Shown: in pieces, positions 1 to 4,729 of the stretch
Layout of the letters: each line of letters opens with the position of its first letter
Position numbering within the stretch: the stretch's first letter is position 1
Source: Leptolyngbya sp. SIO4C5
GTDB taxonomy: Bacteria; Cyanobacteriota; Cyanobacteriia; Phormidesmidales; Phormidesmidaceae
Assembly (NCBI GenBank): GCA_010671965.1
Contig: JAAHIC010000375.1
Span: 1 to 5,217, forward strand
DNA: 5,217 bases
Reading direction: 5' to 3'
Translations under genes and position numbers: made by a program
Notes under the pieces: model-generated
Database searches by the model: none
Told to the model about the DNA's origin: nothing
The model's input: the letters and a program-made list of their open reading frames with translations, nothing else

Positions 1-143
1 TTTTCTTGATAAAGTGACTTGCTTGAAGAGCAAGAATCTGGTGCTGAACGTCTTACATAAGCTGTCAGTTCCAGATTTAAGAAGTTATCCGTCAATAGTA
101 AAGACGGATAAACTCAAGGGTACCCAGCCACTAGCCACTTCCC
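1..143. other. Left-edge non-coding stretch
   Basis: I see no convincing gene here. A short rightward open frame crosses 14-226, but it runs antisense into the leftward gene and has no family-like composition. Two inverted repeats lie in the stretch: a small one at 18-34 (CTTGCT and AGCAAG around a short loop) and a perfect one at 85-111. It is best read as the 3' flank of the leftward gene at 144-434, possibly with the end of something further left. Confidence 0.5.
85..111 (-). terminator. Candidate hairpin terminator of the leftward small gene
   Basis: TTATCCGTC at 85-93 and GACGGATAA at 103-111 form a perfect 9-bp stem around a 9-nt loop. It lies 32 nt past the stop codon of the leftward gene. 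Read on the minus strand, the hairpin is followed by CTTCTTAAATCT, which is moderately T-rich but is not a clean T run. Cyanobacterial terminators often lack a strong U tail, so a leftward terminator is the best reading. A protein-binding palindrome is the alternative. Confidence 0.45.
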
Positions 144-434
144 TCAAGCCCGGCGATCGCGCTGGATATCATAAATCGCTTTCTCCCAGCACCACTGCTC
201 TGAGCGCCCTGGATTTTGCATTTTGACCCGGTCCACCAGTCGCAAAGCCACCGCCTGATTGCCGTTAGTTAAACGCAGCAGTTCTCGCCGAGTCTGCCGT
301 CCCACGGCTGTTTGAGAAGCGGGACGCGGTGGCTGTCGTCTAGGGCGATAGGCGCGGGAGCGACGCGATCGCGTTAGCCAAAAGTAAACGCTAACCAGAA
401 TGACAATTGCGAAGAGTAAAGACAGAAAAGACAT
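144..434 (-). CDS. Small single-pass membrane protein, unknown function
   Basis: I do not recognise this 96-residue protein as a named family. It opens with a hydrophobic stretch (about residues 2-20, LLFAIVILVSVYFWL) that looks like one transmembrane helix or an uncleaved signal anchor. A very basic Arg/Pro-rich segment follows (about 21-50), which by the positive-inside rule would place the C-terminus in the cytoplasm. The last about 45 residues (RRELLRLTNGN ... WCWEKAIYDIQRDRR) look like a compact helical cytoplasmic domain and are probably the conserved part. I chose the ATG at 434-432. An in-frame TTG at 449-447 would add five residues and has an AGGG directly against it, too close for a normal ribosome site. 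The stop is TGA at 146-144. The gene diverges from the ketosynthase gene on the other side. A GCGATCGC site falls inside it at the start of the basic segment. Confidence 0.7.
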   Translation of the reverse strand: MSFLSLLFAIVILVSVYFWLTRSRRSRAYRPRRQPPRPASQTAVGRQTRRELLRLTNGNQAVALRLVDRVKMQNPGRSEQWCWEKAIYDIQRDRRA

Positions 435-501
435 AGCTAGAAACGTCAACCCTGTGCGACTGAACCTGGAGCGATATTTTTGAGATTAACAAATTCTCAG
501 C

Positions 502-514
502 TGACTCAGGGTCA
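502..514. repeat. Short inverted repeat TGAC-N5-GTCA
   Basis: TGAC at 502-505 and GTCA at 511-514 are inverted around five bases (TCAGG), just upstream of the tandem 12-mers. The half-site is short and could be chance. Its position between divergent genes makes an operator possible. Confidence 0.2.
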
Positions 515-521
515 TTAGCCA

Positions 522-545
522 AACTGTCACAGCAACTGTCACTGC
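522..545 (+). repeat. Tandem 12-bp direct repeat, operator-like
   Basis: AACTGTCACAGC (522-533) is followed at once by AACTGTCACTGC (534-545), which agree at 11 of 12 positions. The repeat lies 62-85 bp upstream of the ketosynthase ATG. A spacing of 12 bp puts both copies on nearly the same face of the helix, as expected for a site bound by two adjacent regulator subunits. The regulator is not identifiable from the sequence. Confidence 0.35.
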
Positions 546-606
546 CCGCGAAAATCTACCTAGAGTTGGGCATAAAAGAACCGCTATTTTCAGCAGGTAA
601 ATTTTT

Positions 607-2583
607 ATGCATGGCGCTTACATCACTCAAATTGGTCAGTGCTTGCCCAATCAGGCACGAGGCAACGAGGAAATAGAAGACTATCTTGGCAGGGTCAACG
701 GCAAGGCGTCCAAGGTAAAGCACCGCATCCTCAAGAGTAACGGCATTCAGCAGCGCTACTATGCCCTCGATCGCCAACAAAATCCCACCCATCTCAATCA
801 TCAGATGGCGGCGATCGCCATTCGGGACGCTCTATCCCATTCGGATTTAGAGCCTGCTGCTTTTGATCTGCTCTGCGCCGCTACAACTTGGCCGGATCTA
901 CTGGTGCCAGGGTTTGCCAGTATGGTACACGGCGAACTGGCTGAACTACCGTCCCTGGAAGCGACCTCTCACCAGGGAGTCTGCTGTGCGGGAATTGCCG
1001 CTTTGAACTACGCCGCGTCTCAAATAGCGCTGGGACAGAGACGCAACGCGATCGCTGTGGCCTCTGAACTGGCCTCCCGCCTGTTCAAGCATACTCAGTT
1101 TGAGGCCCAGACAGCGGTGCAGGCCGGTAAGCCGCTGGCCTTTGACACTGAGTTTTTGCGGTGGATGCTTTCCGATGGGGCAGGAGCTTTAATTCTCCGC
1201 GATCGCCCTAACGCCAAGGGCCTTAGCCTCAAAATTGAGTGGATTGAGCTAATTTCCCATGCCAGCGCTTACCCGGTCTGCATGTATGCCGGCACTGCCG
1301 ATGACACGGCAACTCAAAGCTGGATGGACTATCCCACTTACAGCGCCGCTGCTCAGGCAGGAGCAATCAACCTGCGGCAAAATATTCGCCTGCTGGACAA
1401 TGTGATCAAGCTAGGAGTCGAGGGCTGGCTGCGGCTGATTGATCTAGGCCGAGTGCAGCCGGATCAGATTGACTGGCTTCTGTGCCACTACTCCTCTCAC
1501 TTTTTCCGCAGTCAGATTGTGGAACTATTAGAGAAAGCTAACTGCATGGTGCCGGAAGAGAAATGGTTCACCAATCTCTACACCCGTGGTAACACCGGCT
1601 GCGCTTCAATCTACCTGATGCTGGAGGAACTATTCCACTCTGGCAAACTCCAGCCTGGTCAGCAGATTTTCTGCTTTGTCCCTGAGAGCGGGCGATTTAC
1701 GACGGCGTATATGATGCTGACGGTGGTGGAAGGTGGGGAGAAAGGGCAATGGGAAGACGCGGAGACACGGAGACACGGGGAAGAGGGAGAGAGTAGTGTC
1801 TATGGGGGGAAAAGACAAGCTTTGGCTTCAGTGGACTGTAATCTGAATGCGGAGCCATCAATCACCACGAAACCCTCAACTGATATCCCGACTGACTCAC
1901 TTTTCTCCTCTTCCTCACCTTCCTTACCTGCCCCACCTCCGCCTCCCCTCCTCCGCGACCTCACCCTCACCTGGCTAGACTTCGAGCGGCGGCTGCAGGC
2001 AGTGCCGATTGTGCGGCGGCTGAACCGGGGAGAGTTTACCCTGGCGGACTATCAGGCACTCTTGCGCAACTTGCGGCCTCAGGTGGTGGAGGGAGCGCGC
2101 TGGATTGCGCGGGCAGCCTCAAACATGACGGATTTTCGGCTGCGATCGCTCTTTATTGGTCATGCTCAGGACGAACACCGAGATTTTCAAATGCTGGAGC
2201 GCAACTATGTGTCCGTTGGTGGAGATTTGGCCGAAATTGTAGCAGCCGAGAAAAATATCGGTAGCGAAGCGCTGTCAGCGTTTATCTTTCACCGCGCCTC
2301 CCAGGAAAATCCGATTGATTTAGTCGGCAGCATGTTCATCATTGAGGGATTGGGCAATCGCCTAGCGGGCAAGTGGGCAGAGCAGATTCAGCAAAGCCTA
2401 AGACTCAGCCGGGAACAGGTGTCGTTTTTGGCTTACCACAGCGATAACGATGAGTCTCATATTGGCAAAATAGACTCTATTCTGCAGGCCAACTGGATGA
2501 CACCAGCGATCGCCCAGCGCATTGTCAAAACGGCTCAGGTTACGGCTCGACTGTACTTACTGCAACTGGAGGAAATTGAGTGA
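607..2583 (+). CDS. Ketosynthase III (StlD/DarB-like) fused to heme-oxygenase-like diiron oxidase
   Basis: This 658-residue cytoplasmic protein has two enzyme domains. Residues 1-376 form a beta-ketoacyl synthase III. The nucleophile is C127 in the VCCAG motif, H294 lies in LLCHYSSHF where FabH has its PHQAN histidine, and N329 lies in RGNTGCAS, so the Cys-His-Asn triad is intact. The opening (LPN near 13-16, EDYLG, SKVKHRILKSNGI, RYYALD, TH) resembles StlD/DarB ketosynthases of cyclohexanedione/dialkylresorcinol synthesis more than FabH, and the domain is longer than FabH's about 317 residues. Residues 377-449 are a low-complexity linker. Residues 450-655 look like an iron-containing redox enzyme of the heme-oxygenase-like diiron oxidase group, with E495, HAQDEHRDF (519-527), E580 and H611-x3-D615-x2-H618 as likely metal ligands. 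It probably condenses acyl thioesters and then oxidises the product; substrate and product are unknown. The ATG at 607 has only a weak AGGT ribosome site. The next gene starts on its stop codon. Confidence 0.85.
   Translation: MHGAYITQIGQCLPNQARGNEEIEDYLGRVNGKASKVKHRILKSNGIQQRYYALDRQQNPTHLNHQMAAIAIRDALSHSDLEPAAFDLLCAATTWPDLLVPGFASMVHGELAELPSLEATSHQGVCCAGIAALNYAASQIALGQRRNAIAVASELASRLFKHTQFEAQTAVQAGKPLAFDTEFLRWMLSDGAGALILRDRPNAKGLSLKIEWIELISHASAYPVCMYAGTADDTATQSWMDYPTYSAAAQAGAINLRQNIRLLDNVIKLGVEGWLRLIDLGRVQPDQIDWLLCHYSSHFFRSQIVELLEKANCMVPEEKWFTNLYTRGNTGCASIYLMLEELFHSGKLQPGQQIFCFVPESGRFTTAYMMLTVVEGGEKGQWEDAETRRHGEEGESSVYGGKRQALASVDCNLNAEPSITTKPSTDIPTDSLFSSSSPSLPAPPPPPLLRDLTLTWLDFERRLQAVPIVRRLNRGEFTLADYQALLRNLRPQVVEGARWIARAASNMTDFRLRSLFIGHAQDEHRDFQMLERNYVSVGGDLAEIVAAEKNIGSEALSAFIFHRASQENPIDLVGSMFIIEGLGNRLAGKWAEQIQQSLRLSREQVSFLAYHSDNDESHIGKIDSILQANWMTPAIAQRIVKTAQVTARLYLLQLEEIE
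1731..1797 (+). repeat. Purine-rich repeat-like block inside the interdomain linker
   Basis: The coding strand becomes strongly purine-rich here, with GGAGACAC twice in tandem (1761-1768 and 1769-1776), preceded by GACGC and followed by GGGGAAGAGGGAGAGAG. This GACGCGGAGACACGG-type sequence is, from my general knowledge, a familiar dispersed repeat of cyanobacterial intergenic regions. Here it is translated in frame as a Glu/Gly/Arg-rich piece (residues 376-397) that belongs to neither enzyme domain. Confidence 0.6.
1898..1970 (+). repeat. Pyrimidine-rich partner block encoding Ser/Pro linker
   Basis: This C/T-rich block encodes a Ser-rich then Pro-rich run (about residues 431-449, including five consecutive prolines) directly before the diiron domain. 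It is the opposite strand type of the purine block about 150 bp upstream. CTCCGCG at 1951-1957 is the exact complement of CGCGGAG at 1758-1764, so the two blocks look like the arms of a degenerate inverted repeat around a less biased centre. Confidence 0.5.
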
Positions 2584-2585
2584 TG
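2568..2585 (+). promoter_or_regulatory. Ribosome site and stop/start overlap coupling the two genes
   Basis: GGAGGA at 2568-2573 is the best Shine-Dalgarno in the window and lies inside the last codons of the fusion gene. The stop TGA (2581-2583) shares its A with the ATG at 2583-2585. A GTG at 2580 is in the same frame and would add one residue, but the ATG has the better spacing (9 nt). The arrangement indicates translational coupling. Confidence 0.75.
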
Positions 2586-3548
2586 TTACCGTCTGAAAAA
2601 GTTATGACTGAAGCGGCTGTCTCCGAGCAGATCTACTGCTGTCAGCCTTACGATCGTGCTAACCCCAATATGTGGGACGTACTGTATCTCGATCAGGCTA
2701 TCCCGGTGGATCCGGTAGCGAAGGCACATATGATTGGCGATCTTAAAAGCAGCAGCCGCATCTATCTGCTATGGCCAATTCGGCTGATTGCCAATATGCT
2801 GCTAGGGTTAATTCTTACCGTGAAGCGGTTATTGCCGTTTGAGTTCCATGCCTACGGGCTAATGCATCGCTCGGCGGCTTGGTTTCTCAAAACCTGGGTG
2901 TCGCCAGCAGCCTGCTATTTGATTGTGCGCCACATTGGGCTAGGGTCTAACATTATCAATTTTCTAATTGACAATGGGCCAGATTCGGCCATCGAGCGAT
3001 CGCGCCTTTACCCCAAGACGGTAGACGATTTGGCCGACAATGCCTTCCTAGATCACGATCTGATTCTCTATAACTTTGTCTATGATTTCCACCGGGCGCA
3101 GCAGGAGAGTCCTAAGTGGCTAGAACAGGTAAAAGCGCGAGGGCTTTGCTACGACAGCATTCAGCCCGTAGAGACCAACATTGACTTTACCCCACGCTGG
3201 CATCGGCTGCTGGATTTAGAATCGGCGATTGAGCTATTCAAGGTTTTTTATTCGCTTTGCCTCACCAGTGAAGAGTTTGAGCGAGCGGTGCTATCGCTGC
3301 AGCTAGACGAAAACTTTGGCTGCTACATCAGTGCCCTAACTGATGACTATCGCTGGAACCACGTCATTTCTAATCGCCATCCCCTAGCTCCCAACAGCCC
3401 CTTTGCAGCAGCTCGCGATTTGCTGCTGCATGGCATTACGACCGAGTATCTCCATCGCTACCTCGAAATACAAAAAGAAGCGTCGGCTTACCCGCTGACC
3501 CAAAGCGTTCCTTGCCATCAGACACCAATGCAGCCCGCTCAGCCATAG
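2583..3548 (+). CDS. Membrane-associated protein of unknown function, coupled to the ketosynthase fusion
   Basis: I cannot assign this 321-residue protein to a characterised family. Counting from the ATG at 2583, residues 60-86 (IYLLWPIRLI... to KRLLPF) form a long hydrophobic, Arg/Lys-interrupted stretch. A second hydrophobic segment spans about 97-130 (AAWFLKTW, ACYLIVRHIGLG, IINFLID). There is no signal peptide, so a monotopic or hairpin membrane association is more likely than a multi-pass transporter. The remainder is soluble and helical, with acidic/aromatic/His clusters (FLDHDLILYNFVYDFH near 155-170; RHPLAPNSPF near 265-274). The last about 20 residues are a Pro/Gln-rich tail. No nucleotide-binding loop or catalytic triad is recognisable. 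Its start lies on the stop of the fusion gene, so the two proteins are probably made together and may act in one pathway or complex. A role in presenting or modifying a lipid-like product is inference from context only. Confidence 0.75.
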   Translation: MLPSEKVMTEAAVSEQIYCCQPYDRANPNMWDVLYLDQAIPVDPVAKAHMIGDLKSSSRIYLLWPIRLIANMLLGLILTVKRLLPFEFHAYGLMHRSAAWFLKTWVSPAACYLIVRHIGLGSNIINFLIDNGPDSAIERSRLYPKTVDDLADNAFLDHDLILYNFVYDFHRAQQESPKWLEQVKARGLCYDSIQPVETNIDFTPRWHRLLDLESAIELFKVFYSLCLTSEEFERAVLSLQLDENFGCYISALTDDYRWNHVISNRHPLAPNSPFAAARDLLLHGITTEYLHRYLEIQKEASAYPLTQSVPCHQTPMQPAQP

Positions 3549-3688
3549 GCATTTCATCCGAGAAACGACGTATCTTTTGCGACCTAGATGGCGTAAAAAC
3601 ACGGTCTTTTGCCTAGCAAGATGGGCAATCTGAGAAAGGTGCCAGCAGGTTACTTGCGGCCATTCTCAGGGATAGACAGGCAAATACC
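3549..3688. other. Intergenic gap with stem-loop
   Basis: This 140-bp gap separates the two-gene unit from the pentapeptide gene. It carries an imperfect direct repeat, TCTTTTGC at 3573-3580 and 3605-3612, each followed closely by CTAG, and a two-part stem-loop at 3630-3669. No promoter with clear -35 and -10 boxes is visible, so it is uncertain whether the pentapeptide gene has its own promoter or is read through from upstream. Confidence 0.4.
3630..3669 (+). promoter_or_regulatory. Stem-loop in the leader of the pentapeptide gene
   Basis: CTGAGAA (3630-3636) pairs with TTCTCAG (3663-3669). Inside it, GCC (3641-3643) pairs with GGC (3658-3660) and, after a one-base bulge, GCAGG (3645-3649) pairs with CTTGC (3653-3657, one G-T wobble), leaving a three-base loop. 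It ends 19 nt before the ATG at 3689. No T run follows, so it is not a standard intrinsic terminator. An mRNA leader structure affecting stability or ribosome access, or a processing site after the upstream unit, fits better. Confidence 0.4.
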
Positions 3689-4729
3689 ATGATGAAGCAG
3701 CAGTATCTCAGCCTCCTTAAACAAGGAGTCGCTGAGTGGAACGATTGGCGATCGCAGGCGCAAGATGTCTCCCCCAAGATCACGGTTCAGAGGCCGCTTG
3801 ATCTGAGAGAAGTCGTTCTGGCTCAGGCGGATTTGAGACAGATCAATCTGAGTCAGGCAGACTGCTGTATGGTAAATCTACGGAACACAGATTTGCGCTG
3901 GGCTAACTTCAAAGAAGCCCTGCTCTACACTGCAGATCTGACTCAGGCAGACTTAACTGCCGCAAATCTAATTGGGGCAGACCTGCGAGAAGCCTGTTTG
4001 GAGCGAGCCAATTTACAGCGGGCGCGGCTGGATGTTGCCGTGCTGTCAATGACCGATTTAACGGCTGTTAACCTGAGGGAGGCTAGCCTACGAGGCACCG
4101 ATCTTCACCAAAGTCGATTGCGAGGTGCGGATGGCTGTATGGCGAACTTCAGCGAGAGCAATCTGCAACAGGCTGATCTGACGGACGGCACATTTTATAC
4201 TGCCGACTTTCAGGGAGCGAATCTGAAGCAGGCCAACTTAAACCGAGCTGATTTTCGGGAGGCTCACTGCATTCAGGCCAACTTTCAGGATGCGATCGCC
4301 CATCAGGCCAACTTTAGCTTGGGCAGCTTTGCCCTAGCCAATTTAGTAGGCGCGACGCTGTGCGATGCCGATCTGCACTGGGCTAACCTCAGTATCGCCA
4401 ATCTCTGCATGGCGAACCTTCGCAATGCCAATTTAGCCGGGGCTGTTCTGTTTGGCGGTAACTTAATCAGCGCTAATTTGCATCAGGCCAACTTAACCCA
4501 GGCCAACTTAGCTGAAACCGATTTGCGTGAGGCCATGCTGAGCGGTGCTGACCTGAGTGATGCCAGCCTCAAGCGGGCCAATCTCAGTATGGCTAATCTC
4601 AGAGGTGCTAATCTAACCGACGCTGACCTACGCTATGCCAATCTCAGCGACACCAACCTATCAGAGGCAAATCTGATAGGGACACGCCTGAAAGGGGCCA
4701 CGATGCCAGATGGGAGCCGACATGATTAG
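3689..4729 (+). CDS. Pentapeptide-repeat protein
   Basis: After a short N-terminal region (LLKQGVAEWNDWR near residues 9-21, often seen at the start of cyanobacterial pentapeptide proteins), residues from about 38 to 338 are an almost unbroken run of A(D/N)LXX repeats, around 60 of them. Such proteins fold as a right-handed quadrilateral beta-helix with four pentapeptides per coil, so this would be a rod of about 15 coils. The 346-residue protein has no signal peptide or membrane segment, so it is probably cytoplasmic. It ends with KGATMPDGS, a usual terminal cap. Biochemical roles of cyanobacterial members are mostly unknown; gyrase protection as in Qnr/MfpA is possible but unsupported here. 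A 90-residue higher-order period is visible (Cys-Met at 60, 150 and 240). The ATG at 3689 has a weak AGG eight bases upstream; a second ATG follows directly. Its TAG overlaps the TAA of the convergent methyltransferase gene. Confidence 0.92.
   Translation: MMKQQYLSLLKQGVAEWNDWRSQAQDVSPKITVQRPLDLREVVLAQADLRQINLSQADCCMVNLRNTDLRWANFKEALLYTADLTQADLTAANLIGADLREACLERANLQRARLDVAVLSMTDLTAVNLREASLRGTDLHQSRLRGADGCMANFSESNLQQADLTDGTFYTADFQGANLKQANLNRADFREAHCIQANFQDAIAHQANFSLGSFALANLVGATLCDADLHWANLSIANLCMANLRNANLAGAVLFGGNLISANLHQANLTQANLAETDLREAMLSGADLSDASLKRANLSMANLRGANLTDADLRYANLSDTNLSEANLIGTRLKGATMPDGSRHD
4726..4729. other. Overlapping convergent stop codons
   Basis: The plus-strand TAG of the pentapeptide gene (4727-4729) and the minus-strand TAA of the methyltransferase gene (4728-4726) share bases. 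There is no room for a terminator between the genes, so each transcript must run antisense into the other or end inside it. Confidence 0.85.

Larger units (their letters stand above)
435..606. promoter_or_regulatory. Divergent intergenic region
   Basis: About 170 bp separate the starts of the leftward small gene and the rightward ketosynthase gene, so the promoters of both should lie here. I found no sigma-70 promoter with both boxes in good shape. CATAAA (571-576) and TATTTT (585-590) are possible -10 elements for the rightward unit, each matching four of six consensus positions, without a convincing -35. A weak Shine-Dalgarno, AGGT at 595-598, lies 8 nt before the ATG at 607. The region also carries the tandem repeat at 522-545 and a TGAC-N5-GTCA inverted repeat at 502-514, which suggest regulator binding. 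Confidence 0.4.

Noticed and set aside
14..226. Rightward open frame of 70 codons at the left edge
   Set aside because: It overlaps the leftward membrane-protein gene antisense, crosses its probable terminator, and has no domain-like composition.
435..449. TTG at 449-447 as an upstream start for the small leftward gene
   Set aside because: It adds only five residues, its purine-rich AGGG abuts the codon directly, and the ATG at 434 starts right at the membrane segment.
522..545. Tandem 12-mers as a CRISPR array
   Set aside because: There are only two copies with no spacers and the unit is far too short.
556..801. Minus-strand frame of 81 codons opposite the ketosynthase N-terminus
   Set aside because: The opposite strand encodes a clearly recognisable ketosynthase; the antisense frame is a by-product of its codon use.
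1630..1818. Minus-strand frame opposite the linker
   Set aside because: It reads the complement of the low-complexity block and the end of the ketosynthase domain; no independent evidence for a gene.
1731..1970. Linker as a sequencing or assembly frameshift joining two separate genes
   Set aside because: The frame stays open for about 73 codons of biased sequence without a stop, and no ATG with a ribosome site exists for a separate second gene. Not fully excluded, since repeats are error-prone; raised as a test instead.
3384..3602. Minus-strand frame of 72 codons over the end of the unknown membrane-associated gene
   Set aside because: It lies mostly antisense to a well-supported coding region and has no ribosome site or recognisable motif.
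3630..3669. Stem-loop as an intrinsic terminator of the two-gene unit
   Set aside because: No T run follows on the plus strand and the next gene's start is only 19 nt away.
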